DNA of 64,000 bases from Scleromitrula shiraiana (Eukaryota > Ascomycota > Leotiomycetes > Helotiales > Sclerotiniaceae). A model generated the notes under the pieces. That model was not told the DNA's origin. It searched no databases and was given only the letters and a program-made list of their open reading frames with translations. Shown piece by piece: positions 50,571 through 62,431 of this stretch. The stretch is from positions 992,001-1,056,000 of the forward strand of contig JABELC010000004.1 in NCBI GenBank assembly GCA_028455995.1, given 5' to 3'. Positions within the stretch are counted from its first letter, which is position 1. Each line of letters opens with the position of its first letter. A program made the position numbers and the translations under genes.

Positions 50571-52650
50571 ATGTCCGATTCAAACGATTCCTGGAACCCA
50601 TTATGGATGTATGAAAAGTCTGAAGAGTTTGGAAAGTCTGAGAAATCTGGGAAATCCGAGGCTTCTTCTAATACAGAAGATATCAGTCGTCAATCAACAT
50701 CACCACCATTATTACAGAGAACATCAACAGCTTTAACGAGAGTTGATCCCAGAAATAACACAGTTAATGATAATGGCCAATTATCACATGAACAATCAAA
50801 TCCATTACTATTCTTTCTTTCTTTAATGGAAGCAAGATGTAAAATGCAAGCCTTGAAGACTCTGAACTCTGGTAGAGAATCAGACGATCAATTATCCGAA
50901 ACACACCCGGATGTTCAAAGACTGGCTCAAGGTTTATTTACGGAAATGGCAACCGAATTAAGAAAATCGGGTGTTCTACCTAGAGCAGATGAGTTAGCAG
51001 GAAGACAGTTTGCAAGTCTACGTGAAGGGTATCTTTCAACTTTCGATGGTATCCTTGACAGTATAGCAACAAGACGTACACGTGATGTCGTCATTGGTCA
51101 TAATAGTAATCCACTCTCTATAACAACTTCACGTCATGGTTCTTCAAGAGATCAGTTTCACCTTGAACAAATTCCTTCTTCTGCAATCATGGCTCCTAGG
51201 AAGTTAGATCCTTTCTCATCTGATGCTCTTACCACCAATCCTTTTCAATATAGATCGACCTATAATAGGGAATGGCAACAGATTAGCCTTCTGGGCAAAG
51301 GAGGCTTTGGTGCAGTTTACAAAGTTCGTCATAGAGTTGATGAACAAGAATATGCTATCAAGAAAGTTATCATTACTCCGGAACAACTTCGAACCTTGGA
51401 CACGAAGGCTCTCTTATCTGAAGTTAGAGCATTGGCACAGCATAAACACCCAAATGTTGTTAATTATTATGGTTGTTGGATTGAATTGGGTAATGAGATC
51501 GTTCCATCTGAAAGGAGATTGTTAGATGCTGAAGACTCTATCTCCATCTCAATGACTACTAGGTAATGAACAATTTGTCCTAGTCTGACAGATCGATACT
51601 AATTGATGTTTTAGTGAGGTGGAACAATCAGAAGATGAATTCGCATTAGAAGACGATATGAGTATAAGTATGGGTGGATTACGACTAGATATGGAGAAAG
51701 AGTTAGACAAAGACAACAGACGACAACGACGTAGTACAATCACCCACGAAAGCTATTCGAAGGCCGCCATATCCTTCGGAATATCTCAATCAACAACAAC
51801 CAGTAGTATAAACACGTCAACTGATAACGAAGATGACGAAGACAATGAGGAGGAAAATAACACAATGACATCAAACGACAACCGAGCACGAATCCTCTAC
51901 ATTCGATTCACCGTCTACCCCCTCACCCTAGAAGAATACATATCACCGGACCCCCCACCCCCTAACCACGAATTCCCCATCCGCCACTGTTTCCACACCA
52001 TCCCCACCATCCGTCTCCTCTCCGCCATCCTAAACGGCGTCCAATACCTCCATGCAAAAAACATGATCCACCGCGATCTAAAACCAGCTAATATATTTCT
52101 CTCCGCCAAGAAATCTCTAGAGGCGTTCTTTCCCTCCCATGATCTTATCGATGTCAGTAGAGCTGCATGTCCTGATTGCAATGGCTCTCGGGATGATAAC
52201 AAGGCATTTGTTACACCGTGCATTGGCGATTTAGGACTCGCTGTTGAGCTGAAAGATCATCATCGATCTTCCACCAGCACGGCATCAACTTCACAACACG
52301 CACCTATCGATTTTCAACCAACGTCCCTCTCCCGTTTAGGAATGTCCACAAAACAGGCAGGAACGACTCTTTACTGCCCCCCCAAAGAACCGGGTAGTGG
52401 TGTAGATGAGAAATTGGATGTTTATGCATTGGGGATCATTGCGCTGGAATTGACGGTACCGTTTGCGACGAGGAGTGAGAGGAGTGTGGTGCTGGCGGGG
52501 GTTAAGCAGGGGGTGTTTCCGAGGGGGTTAATTGGGCATCGGTTGGAGGAGGGGATCAGGGGGATGTGTGAGAGGAGGAGGGGGAGGAGGTGGGGGTGTA
52601 GGGAGATTAGGGGGTGGATTGAAGGGGTGGAGAGGGAGGTGAGCGGGTGA
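50571..52650 (+). CDS. HRI-like eIF2-alpha kinase
   Basis: Exons 50571-51562 and 51615-52650 (join AG|T) give 675 residues. The N-terminal 240 residues are Ser-rich, with a helical ATELRKSG region. The kinase domain begins at LLGKGGFGAVYKV (about residue 240), with the catalytic Lys in YAIKKVI and ALAQHKHPNVVNYYGCW in the C-helix region. An acidic insert of about 100 residues lies between the lobes, a hallmark of eIF2-alpha kinases (EDDEDNEEE), followed by YLHAKNMIHRDLKPANIF. The magnesium loop reads GDLGLA. This organisation matches fission yeast Hri1/Hri2, which phosphorylate eIF2-alpha under stress. The region where APE normally sits reads LYCPPKEPGSG. The C-terminal lobe is short and ends in an unusual Arg/Gly/Trp-rich run. 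Confidence 0.85.
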
Positions 52651-53371
52651 CGTCGGGGTGAGGGATGTGGGAGTGTGGGGCGGTGTTGGTTTGAGGTGAT
52701 ATGACATGGTATCACCCAAACCAGAAAAAATTAGAAGAACAATTGTTAGAATGATACCCCATTGAGAATGTATTCAAATCTTTTTTGAAAAAAAAAAAAA
52801 AAAAGAAAAAAAAAGAAAAAAAAAACATCTTAAAATTCCAATCCATCAATGATACTGTATAAACTCCACTCACTTCATTTATCATCCAGAATCCAGCATC
52901 TACACTAGGAAATAAAACAAAAATGTGTTTTCACTTTGTAATTTCTAGAACATCCATTCGTGGTCATTATGCCTGTAGTGAACAAACGATTATGTTGATT
53001 AGTATAATTGACGATGACTTATAAATTACTTGCGGGTGTATTAATTCATAAATGAAAGTTATATCTCGGATTTTTATCAAAAAACTAAGTATTTTCAAGT
53101 TATTTTTGAATTGGATAAGTATACATTTCTATTTGATATTATGAAATTAAAATGTTGAAGTGTTTAGATGGAGGTTGGGGATTAGGTAGTTGATGTATAG
53201 TTGATCATGGTGTATGCATTGATGTGATGATAGATATCTGAAGGTTCTTCTGTTGAACTGTTCAATAGTTGTACATTTTATCGCATTGTATTATGCATGG
53301 GCATACGAAGAATCAACTCTCTTAGTAGATAGATGAGATGTGATTTTCTTCAACCTGTCTTCTGAATAACT
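52651..53371. other. Intergenic region with an A-rich tract
   Basis: Convergent 3' ends of the kinase and MFS genes. An A-rich tract of about 40 bp lies at 52786-52828 with single G interruptions. No ORF is supported. Confidence 0.45.
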
Positions 53372-55418
53372 CTACACCACGTTAACATTATCCATCCTAC
53401 TATTTTCTCTTTGATTTTTGTTTTCCTTCTCCGCATCCACAACACCATCCACGACCCTCTCCCTGTCTCTCAACCCCTGCACCCCATCTAACCCCCCCTC
53501 CAAACTCAGCCTCTCAGTTCCCAAACTTAACATCCCCGCCACCGCCGCCAGTCCAGCCATTACCCCCCACACAACTCTCAAACTCTTCGCGTAAGCCTCT
53601 ATGATTTCTCTCCTCTCCGCCCCTGCCATACTTTGAATTACCTCCACCAACCCACTAGCATCCATAGCCAACGCGCTCGCATTCCCCCTCAACTCGGGAA
53701 TCGAAGACCGAGAAAGCTCAGTCCGGAATTGAGATTGGAAGATCACACCCCCAATCGCCACACCAAGTGCCTGTCCAAAAGACCGCAAAAATGTATACAT
53801 CGCCGCTGCAAATCCCACCGTTTCAGGTGAAGAGGGTGCTTGCACCGCATACGCCAGCCCGTTATAGAGCATACCCAACCCCACGCCCGGAACAATATTC
53901 ATAAAAATCCAAGCGGGGATACTGGTCCCCGGGCCCAAATGAACCAGGACCCCCATACCAAGCGTCGTAAGGAACCAGCCCGTCCAAATCGCCCATCTAA
54001 AGTGCCCCGTTTTACTTATTATAACGCCTACGAATACGGCCGCGGGTGCAATGGTGAAGGTTTCGGGGAAGACGGCGAGACCGACTATGGTGGGTGTGTA
54101 GGATTTGACGGCGAGGTAGTAGAGGGGGATATAGTAGACTATGGACCAGATTACTATGCCTTGGATTGTGGTGCCGATGTAGTTCAGTAGTGCTGTTCTT
54201 TGTTTAAATATGGTTAATGGTACGAGTGGATCCTTGATACGAGATTCATAGAAGAGAAATGCGATGATTCCGATTAAGCCGAGAAGTAAGGGGAGTAAAG
54301 TTTGATAGGAGGACCAGGGGTACATTATTCCGCCCCAGGAGATGGGGATTAGAAAACTGGTTGTTGAGGCTGTTAGGAGGAAACAGCCGAGGGAATCGAA
54401 GCTGCGAAGCTTGTGGAGGAGTTTAAGGTGGATATGAGGGGGCTTCTTGAGGTGAAGGAAGAATGTAATCAGGAGGGTGCCAATCCCGCAGATGGGGAGG
54501 TTGATCCAGAATATCCATCTCCACTTGATCAGTGGGGTGTTAGTAATTGTGTGTTTCAGTGGAATTTTAGGTTTGGAGGGAAAGGAGAAGGTTGCGAAGA
54601 CGAAGAATTGGGAGGATATATGGAATTAATTTGAACATGTAAATGCGAATTGACATTAGAAAGGATAAAACAAAAGAAAGAATGGATTATACTCACGCTA
54701 ACATGTTGCGCAAACGCCCCTCCAAGTAACGGACCCGTAACGGACCCGACCGCCCAAATCAAACTTTGAAATCCAAACCAAGTTCCCCTTTCCCTCAACG
54801 GAACAATATCCGTAATAATAACCTCAGTAAGCGCCACAATACCGCCGCCCCCAAGTCCCTGAATCGTTCTACCTAAGAGGAGAACCGTAAAAGAATGGGA
54901 GAGGGCGCAGATAAGAGAGCCGAGGGTGAAGAGGAATACGGAAGCGAGGATGGTGGGTTTGCGGCCGAAGATGTGGGAGAGGGAGGCGAGGGTTGGTTGG
55001 ATTATGGTGGAGGAGAGGAGGAAGGATGTACCGGTCCAGAATGCTTCGATTGCGGTGCCGTGGAGGGTTTGGGCTATTATCTGGGATGAGGATTAGTTGG
55101 AAGTTTGGATTGGAAATTGGGGTGAGTTACGGGAAGGGCAACGGATAAAGCAGTTGCATCTAGAGCAGCGGCGAGAATTATTACACAAAGACTTCCAAAG
55201 GCTAGATAGAAGCGGAGACCGGGATTAAAAGGCGGTTCAGGATCTATACCTGAATTGGAATTTCCGTTTGGTATTTCAGAATCGAAGGTTTGAATTTGTG
55301 GGGTAGTTTCTTTTTCTTTCTCTCCCTTTATGTCTACATTGGAAGACTCGTTTGGGGTTGATGTTGACGTTGTGGAGCTGATATGGAAGCCATCTTGATT
55401 TTGATCCTGGGTTTGCAT
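53372..55418 (-). CDS. MFS drug:H+ antiporter, DHA2 (14-TMS) family
   Basis: Exons 55418-55131, 55080-54697 and 54523-53372 give 607 residues. About 70 hydrophilic residues precede the first membrane segment (LCVIILAAALDATALSVALP, motif D1). Then come WTGTSFLLSS and the antiporter block IQGLGGGGIVALTEVIITDI, followed by GPLLGGAF (motif C) and WRWIFWINLPICG. Fourteen hydrophobic segments and this motif set place it in DHA2. Members export toxic compounds and secondary metabolites; the substrate is unknown. No biosynthetic cluster adjoins it. The C-terminal tail is charged (DAEKENKNQRENSRMDN). Coding composition alternates twice between C-rich and G-rich along the gene. Confidence 0.9.
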
Positions 55419-56413
55419 TATGATTTGAGAGATATGATCACGCGATGATCACGGGGAGAAGGTAAGGATTGAATCAGTTGAGCTGGGCGTGGATGTGAAA
55501 GAGAGGAGGAAAGATAGGGAATTGATTGCTTTGAGGGGATTTGAATTCACAGTTCCAATTTTGCTGTGCCGTATAGATCATCCAATATTGGTATGTATCC
55601 GTATGGAATGTTCTTTTGTATTTGGTGAATTTCACGGTCGTTCTCAAAAATAGTTTCTGTTTCTATTTCTTTTTTGAGAGAGCATGTTGTTCCAAGTTGA
55701 ACTGCAGTGCTACATATTCTGATGGATCTTATAGATAACCAAGTAGAATATGAGAACGGTGCTTGTTTGTTGAAGGAAATAATGTCTTTAATATGAATGG
55801 ATACTTGAGTTTTGTAGATAAAAATGAATTGAGATTCACGAATGCGAAAGGACAAATTGGTGGTGATGTTTACTTGCCAAAATTGGTGGACATCCAACAT
55901 ATATTTCGGTCAACGTATTATTATGTAATTGCTTATTATTTGTACAACATGAGATCCATGGATTTGTTGCCTTTTATATGCGAAACAAAATCTTCTGATA
56001 AATACAGTCATCTTACCACAAGAATCAAATATCTCCTGCAAACTTTGTTCAGCTTTTGTTAATTAATATTATCTATCGAGTATATGATCTGCATTAAAAT
56101 CATTATGACTGTCATCATACATCTTCACCGTGTATGTATTACTTACGTATCCTCTCCAATAATCGTGTCCCGCTAGAATTCAGGTGCCTTTGACGTGCAT
56201 ACAGAGACGACCAAGATGTAGGGTACTAAGGTTTCTTCATCGGCATATAACTCCGAATTGTTGTCAAACCTTCATTCAGCCTTGTCAAGAAGAAGATATG
56301 AAATCAATTTATAACTAATACCGAATCCTCCGGCAAGTTGCTGAAGTCGAAAATGTTGCGAGTGAGTCTTGAATTTAATCGCAGCTTCGATACAATTGGG
56401 AACTCTAGTTACA
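55419..56413. other. Intergenic region between divergent genes
   Basis: Overlapping ORFs on both strands (55547-55900 minus, 55763-56062 plus) have no family features and are treated as chance. Promoters of the MFS and desaturase-family genes lie here. Confidence 0.4.
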
Positions 56414-57301
56414 ATGGCTTTCTCGTATATCGACATCAATGATCGAGGATTTGTTCAAGTATGGGAAAGAATTTGTTTGGAACAACCTGCTTGGATTGTG
56501 GAATTGGGAATTAGCATTTTTATAATGTTGATCGGATTTTGGGTTCCATGCACTCTTTATCTACTCATCGATGTCTTATTCCCCAACTTTTCTGCGCTAC
56601 ACAAAATTCAACAAGATTCCAAACGACGACCCACGGTCGCTCAAACATGGCACTGCATTATAAATGCTGCAATTATCTGCATTGTTGATATCCTGGTTCA
56701 AATCGTCTTCAGTTACATCACACGGTTTCGATCCATCTTCCAGATTACGACACGAATACCAAGTTTTCGCGAAATTGCAACACAATTGTGCTTTGCCGTT
56801 TTCTCATACGAAATCTTTGCTTATTATGTTCATCGTGCACTTCATCATCCGAGGTTGTATGTTCACTTTCACAAGAAACATCATACCTTCACGGCACCAA
56901 TCGCATACGCTGCTCTCTATACAACAATAACAGAACACTTCATTGCGGATGTTATACCAATTGTGGTACCACTTGCTTTGATGTCGACTTTTGTTCAGAC
57001 CGTCCATATCTTCTCATTCGCTACCTTTCTGCTTGTCATGTTCCTTATTGGTACGGCGGAACATAGTGGTTTCGATTTTGCGCAACCTGCGTTTACGAGA
57101 AAGCACGATTTACATCATGAAAAGTTTAATGTTCATTATGGAACACTTCGGTTTATGGATTGGATTCATGGAACTGATGTTGTTGGTTGGGAACGATTAG
57201 GTAGTCAAAAAGAGAGAGCAGATTTTCATCATAGACAGTCTGTCTTTAAACGGACTTGGGAAAGGATAGGCCACCAGTTGTGGTCTTCCAACAAATTGTG
57301 A
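56414..57301 (+). CDS. Fatty acid hydroxylase/sterol desaturase superfamily membrane protein
   Basis: A single uninterrupted exon of 295 residues from ATG 56414. About four membrane segments carry the conserved His boxes that bind the di-iron centre: YYVHRALHHPRLY, HFHKKHHTF and, later, HSGFDFAQP and HDLHHEKFNVHYG. The spacing matches C4-methyl sterol oxidase (Erg25) and C5 sterol desaturase-like proteins. No ER retention motif is obvious at the C-terminus. Whether the substrate is a sterol or a fatty-acid-derived lipid cannot be told. The absence of introns contrasts with most neighbours. A longer in-frame reading upstream has no ATG, so 56414 is preferred. Confidence 0.85.
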   Translation: MAFSYIDINDRGFVQVWERICLEQPAWIVELGISIFIMLIGFWVPCTLYLLIDVLFPNFSALHKIQQDSKRRPTVAQTWHCIINAAIICIVDILVQIVFSYITRFRSIFQITTRIPSFREIATQLCFAVFSYEIFAYYVHRALHHPRLYVHFHKKHHTFTAPIAYAALYTTITEHFIADVIPIVVPLALMSTFVQTVHIFSFATFLLVMFLIGTAEHSGFDFAQPAFTRKHDLHHEKFNVHYGTLRFMDWIHGTDVVGWERLGSQKERADFHHRQSVFKRTWERIGHQLWSSNKL

Positions 57302-58059
57302 TGCTGGGAAAGGAAATTTGGAAACATCGCAAGTTTCTAAGTTTAAAAGTCCGAGTTTCTTTCGTTGAAGATATTACTCATTTCATGTATGTGATGATAC
57401 GTTCGGCCAAGATTGAAGTATAGGTAGAATCCAGAAGTAATAGAGAAATTTTACGGCAATGCAACATAAATTCTTCGTCGTCAGATCCTCACTTAGATTC
57501 AACAAGGAGCATATGAAGTGGGGTAAACAACATTATTCATCAAGTATGTCACACAAAAGCACCTTCATAAGGAGTTTAATAAAAGTTGTACATACCCAAA
57601 AGTCCGTCTCACATAATGATGTGATGCCGAGCATTAATTGTAGAGCATTTCCCCATGCAGCCCTCATCCCACGCCGCCACATACAACCTAAGCCGGCACA
57701 AGACTAGCACACCGAGCCATTTCTCGGTGAAAAGTTTCAAATCTTACTTCCTGTGTATCGTTACACAATTGTACTAGCTAAAAAGGTTGTGGAGGCAAAG
57801 CGTAATTTGATCTTACGTGAGAATTGCGTAACTTCTTGTACATGTACATATTTACCACATGTGTATGTAAGCAGAATTATTCCAATTTTCCGGGACTTGA
57901 AACGTTTTTTTTTTCTTTTCCATGACTTTCTCATTTATTATTCATGCAGTTGTCTCTACGTATCAGGGCCATTTTCTTTCACCTTGAGATGAATTAAATT
58001 ATCTACGTGTAGACCATCTTCAACGTACCACTCATCTCCCATATCCGTTGCTCAGGGGT
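57302..58059. other. Intergenic region
   Basis: Same-strand spacer. Short ORFs at 57459-57707 and 57753-57992 have no features. Confidence 0.4.
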
Positions 58060-59673
58060 ATGTATTCGCAAATTTCAACCACAGCATTCATCTGCAGTAT
58101 AATATTCCCCTTCCTATCTATCGTAGCCGTTACACTCCGCTTCTACGCCCGGCATTTAAAACCTCAAAAATGGGGCGCAGACGACTATGTAATTCTACTC
58201 GCGTTAGTATTAGTTGTGGTGTTTGGAATCACGGCGGCTTGGGGTTCGATGAGGGGTGGAATTGGACAGAGTGTGGAGTTTATGAGTTATGATCAGGATG
58301 TTACGTATTTAAAGGTATGTAGATGAAAATTGAATTCGATGTTGATGATTATGACGGGAAGAGCTAATTTATGGTGGGAGAATAGCTTATTTTCATTGGG
58401 GATATGCTTGCTCTCTTTTGTATTGCTATTGTGAAGATTTCGATATTACTTTTTTATAAGAGGATTTTTGCGGTTACGAATTATTTTCATTTGATGGCTA
58501 ATATTATGATTGGCGTTGTAATATCATGGTTGATCGCATTCTTCTTCGTGAGTCAAACCTTTTCCTTGATTTACCTATCAAGCAATATCCCACTCACTTG
58601 ATGAAACATAGTGTTTTCTGTTTCCTCAATGGCCAATATCAGGACGTAAGTTTACTCGATCTCCTCTTTTTATTCCTCCTTTGCGTTCATTCCCCCAGTC
58701 GTCAAGTTAATCAACTCATACTAATCTACTCTCCATCACCACAGAATGGGACCCGAACAAGGGAGGAGACCAAGATATAAACTTCGGCGTCATGCTACTT
58801 ATGAGCATAGCAACAGATGTGATAATCGATCTACTCACTCTCTGTCTCCCACTCATCCCCATCCGAACCCTACACATGAGTCTCGGGAAGAGGATTTTAA
58901 TCGGTGGAATATTTTGGCTCGGTGCTTTGTGAGTTGTTGTTTCATTTTATACGATTGCAACACTGCTTGGGTAGGAATTTGCTAATGATGATATACAAAT
59001 AGTTGTCTAGCATCGTCTATCATTCGTCTTTATTATGTAACACAATTTACGAAGATATACGGTGATCCGGAGGAAGCCTATAGTAGTGCGTACTCCTTTT
59101 TTCCTCACCTCTCCTCATCAGCCCAAACCCAAACGTCATCACTCTTCCTTTCCCCAATTTTAACTTAAACCAATCACAGAAATAACAACCGACATAATAA
59201 TCTGGTCCCAAATCGAACCCTGCACCTCAATAATAGCCGCGTGTCTCCCGACGTTCGGACCCCTAATCAAAACAGATTGGTCCGCTGAAACATTCCTGAG
59301 TGTATTTATTAGTTGGGTTAGTTTGAGGAGTTTGAGAAGTCGATTGGGGCATTCGAGAGGGGGTGAGGGTGGGAGTAGTAGTAGAGGGGATGAGATAGAG
59401 AGGAGAAGAGGAACTGCTGGGGATGCGAGGATGATGGGTAGAGATCGTGATTGGGGACATCGAGTTCAGGGTGGTGAGGTGAGAGTTGGCAGGGATATAG
59501 TGATGGAAAGTTGGGATGAGGAAGAATTACGTGGAATCAGTGTAGTGGGGGAGGGGGGTATGAGGAAAGAATCGAGTAGTAGAGGGGAATCGAGTACGGA
59601 GTTGGAATTTGGAGATTTGGAGAGGAATGCAAATGATAGGAGGTTGGTGGGGCATGGTGAGAGGGGAGTTTGA
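58060..59673 (+). CDS. Pth11-like rhodopsin-fold (seven-transmembrane) fungal protein
   Basis: Six exons (58060-58314, 58386-58547, 58611-58644, 58745-58928, 59003-59085, 59180-59673) join in frame to about 403 residues. Hydrophobic segments alternate with conserved features of the fungal rhodopsin-like domain: RFYARHLKPQKWGADDYVIL, ISILLFYKRIF, FPQWPISG joined to QWDPNKGGDQDINFG, and a final RLYYVTQFTKIYGDPE leading to the last segment. This is the family of Pth11-related receptors in filamentous fungi; ligand and role are not known. The cytoplasmic tail is long, Arg/Gly/Ser/Glu-rich and disordered. The 34-nt third exon is small but restores both frame and motif. The start is uncertain, as an upstream exon is possible. 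Confidence 0.78.
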
Positions 59674-60018
59674 TGGAAGGAAATCATAAAAAGAATATGT
59701 CGTCAACAAATAGACACTTGTTTATGATAAGATGAGGCATGACCTTTCTGTTTATTGAACATGTGGCAGTTCAGGTTAGTTGCATGTATTTTATATGAGA
59801 ATTCTATGATGCACTCTCAACTTATAAAAATAATTAACTGACACGAAGGTTCGGAGTGTAGTATTAACTAGATGCTAACCAATAGATCCGGCCATGCAAG
59901 AGCTCTGAGATCCTATTCTACTGCAAATCAAATCTATGTCTAATCGAATCATTTAAGAAAATCCCGCGTTGAGTCACTCAATATGCCGAGGATGCGATTC
60001 CAGGCCAGATTAACAAGC
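59674..60018. other. Convergent intergenic spacer
   Basis: 345 bp between the Pth11-like gene and the P5C reductase gene. No feature seen. Confidence 0.4.
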
Positions 60019-60949
60019 TCATTTCATGTTCAATGCATGCTGAGCTGAATTGACAACAGCATCAGTGAATGTAGATCTTACACCACCTTTCTCCAAAGTT
60101 TTTATACCTTGGATTGTGGTTCCCTTAGGTGAAGAGACCTTCTCTCGTAAGATCGCAGGATGTTCACCACTCTGGATCAACTTTGCGGTACCCAGCATAG
60201 ACTGCGCCAAAATTTCCAACGCTACGCCACGTCTTAAACCTTCTGATACGGCACCATCCAACATACCATCTAAAGCCACAGTAAACCATGCTGGGCTGGC
60301 ACCGGCAAGAACAGCACCGGCTTGGAAGAGATTGTCATCCACATAACTGATTTGCCCAATTTGCTTCAAGATCCACTCCGAGATAGTCTTGAACTTTGGG
60401 GGAAGAGAACCCGAGCCATTTGAGATCAAGGTGATTGACTCTCCGATCTGAGCAGCAAGATTGGGCATCGATCTAACAAAATGACATTCCGCACCGGAGA
60501 CAAACCCCCTGAGCTGATCTTCGGATGTACCGGCAAGTACGGAGATAACAAGCTTATTTTCTAAAGCCTCAGCCACGCCATCACGCCCAAGAATGGCCTC
60601 CGCCATATATGGCTTGCATCCCAACAAAATGATATCAGCTTCCTGGAAAGCTTTCAAATTTTCACCTCTTAGGATGGTCAATCTGTCTGAGGAGTCGGGA
60701 AAAGCAGAATTCAACCTCGTGACAGATGCTTCACTTTGCACACATGCAATAAATTTGGAGATTGGGGCTTTGCTTCTTGATTCTGGGGAGGAGGTTGATT
60801 TGAGGAGACCGGCTAGGATGGCTGTGCCCATTGATCCTGTGTCTTGTGAGTATATGTGCTGGTTGGATGGGTATTTGGCGGTATGACTCACCACATCCTA
60901 TCACTGCTAGGGTTGAGGGATGGTTGCCATTTGTTATGGGGGTAGACAT
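60019..60949 (-). CDS. Pyrroline-5-carboxylate reductase
   Basis: Exons 60949-60892 and 60836-60019 (join G|GA) give 291 residues. It reduces pyrroline-5-carboxylate to proline with NAD(P)H, the last step of proline biosynthesis, in the cytosol. The Rossmann glycine motif IGCGSMGTAIL is rebuilt across the intron, confirming the join. Further family features are LLGCKPY, LVISVLAGTS, FVRSMPNLAAQIGES and the C-terminal dimer region SSPKGTTIQGIKTLEKGGVR. Length is normal for the family. A proline dehydrogenase gene lies 22 kb away, giving both directions of proline metabolism in one window, but no shared promoter. Confidence 0.93.
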
Positions 60950-61783
60950 TTTGTATTGATATCAGGTGGATAACAGCAGTACTGAAATTCTGAGACGAGT
61001 ATAGGTTAGATCAGAGGGCTATCGGAGAGGGTAGAGTGAATGGTGGTCGTTTTGTTATGTGATGTGAAGAGTGGAGATTTTTTGCAAAGATCGGCGGAGG
61101 TCCGAGCGTCTCACTGGTGAGAATTTAGGGGCTTTACCTTCTATAGATTTAGAGTTTAAGCTTAAATTTATAGGGCTTATAACGCCAAATGTCAACGTCC
61201 AACCTTCCATCCAACTCTTCAACCGTGTTGAATATCCATATCCATATCCATATTATACTAATCTAAGACCTGTGATATATAAGTAATATTTAATCAAGTT
61301 TGTCGCTTCAGTTCACTACCATCAGCTAGATATCCATTGCAACTTTGTTTAGATTACTATCTTACAAACGACTATTGTGCAGGTTTCATGAGACTGGAAT
61401 ATACTGACGATATATGTATTGCATAAGGAAACGAAGAATACCATAGGTACATTGGAATTATCAGTCCCGGATCATGGTTCTAATTCTTTGATTGATCTTG
61501 CATAAATCACCAAGCTGACACCGAGACTGCTATCCTTGAATTCCCGACTTCTTGAAAGACCTCTCCACGTCGAGTTGTGGCCATGCTAGCCCACTTGAAG
61601 GCTACTTATAGAGGCAGAAACACCAGCTCAACGCCTTATTTTCTAATATTACAGACGCAGTTTATGCACAGGAATGAATGGCAATGACGCTTGCGTCTTG
61701 CGAAGCCTCAAATACTATCTATTGCATGTTTCATGCTGGTCAGCCATAGGTTCTTAAAATCAACTGGACACTAGGCAATTTGC
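60950..61783. other. Intergenic region
   Basis: Promoter of the P5C reductase gene and downstream DNA of the RNase H-like gene. A 71-codon ORF at 61071-61286 has no features. Confidence 0.4.
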
Positions 61784-62431
61784 TTACCTCACTGGTGCTA
61801 ACCACCTCATCAACCCATGGTTAAATTTTTCCTTCACATGCCAAAACCAAACCGGAACACCTCTTTCATTGAACTCCTCAACCAAACTATCCAACTCAAT
61901 GAAGGATTTAGCATTAGCCACAAAACGACTCTCTATATTCCTGAACTCATTCTTCTTCCATTGAAATATCCTATCCGTTATCACGTCAACTAAATACCTC
62001 GAATGTGTAATCACAATAAGTTTACACATAAGTTTCCCTTTCTCAAAGGCCGCTTGAAGATTCTCCAACGCCTGTATCGCAGCAATGACTTCCGCAGTCT
62101 CCTTGGTCTGCGGAAGACGACTATCAATAAAGCTCGATTGATTATCATTTGCTTCATCACCGAAGAAAATAGCATATGCGGCTTTTGCTCCTTGTTGCCC
62201 TTGCAGCATGCATGCTCCGTCGATGGCGACGATCGCGGATTTCATATCGAGCCCTTCGAAGGGACATCCGTCAACTAGGCCTTGGTATTTGAGTCGGAGA
62301 CCACCGCAGCATGGGGCGACGCCGAGGAGATTATTGGGGTTGCCTTGATATAAAGCTCTGGTGTGAGGCAGGAAGAGACGCGAGCCTGGTTCGGGGTCTA
62401 GGTGACGAGGACTACAGAATGGGTGGGACAT
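61784..62431 (-). CDS. RNase H-like fold protein, possibly catalytically altered
   Basis: A 215-residue ORF with a short Pro-rich N-terminus. The RNase H-like core starts at SAIVAIDGACMLQGQQGAKA (first Asp retained). It continues with the helix TKETAEVIAAIQALENL (Glu retained) and the strand LIVITHSRYLVDVITDRI. The last is where active RNase H proteins usually have T-D-S, so the third acidic residue appears to be His. A VPVWFWHVKEKFNHGLMRW segment follows, where active enzymes have a final Asp. Such fungal proteins may be non-enzymatic or use altered residues. Sequence after the stop contains a donor-like GTAAGC, so a small extra exon is possible but would add only a few residues. Confidence 0.65.
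   Translation of the reverse strand: MSHPFCSPRHLDPEPGSRLFLPHTRALYQGNPNNLLGVAPCCGGLRLKYQGLVDGCPFEGLDMKSAIVAIDGACMLQGQQGAKAAYAIFFGDEANDNQSSFIDSRLPQTKETAEVIAAIQALENLQAAFEKGKLMCKLIVITHSRYLVDVITDRIFQWKKNEFRNIESRFVANAKSFIELDSLVEEFNERGVPVWFWHVKEKFNHGLMRWLAPVR

Noticed and set aside
52786..52828. A-rich tract as a possible retroposon poly(A) tail
   Set aside because: No reverse transcriptase, target-site duplication or element body precedes it; a simple repeat in a 3' flank is enough.
55547..56062. 117- and 99-codon ORFs upstream of the desaturase-family gene
   Set aside because: Overlapping on opposite strands with no protein-family features.
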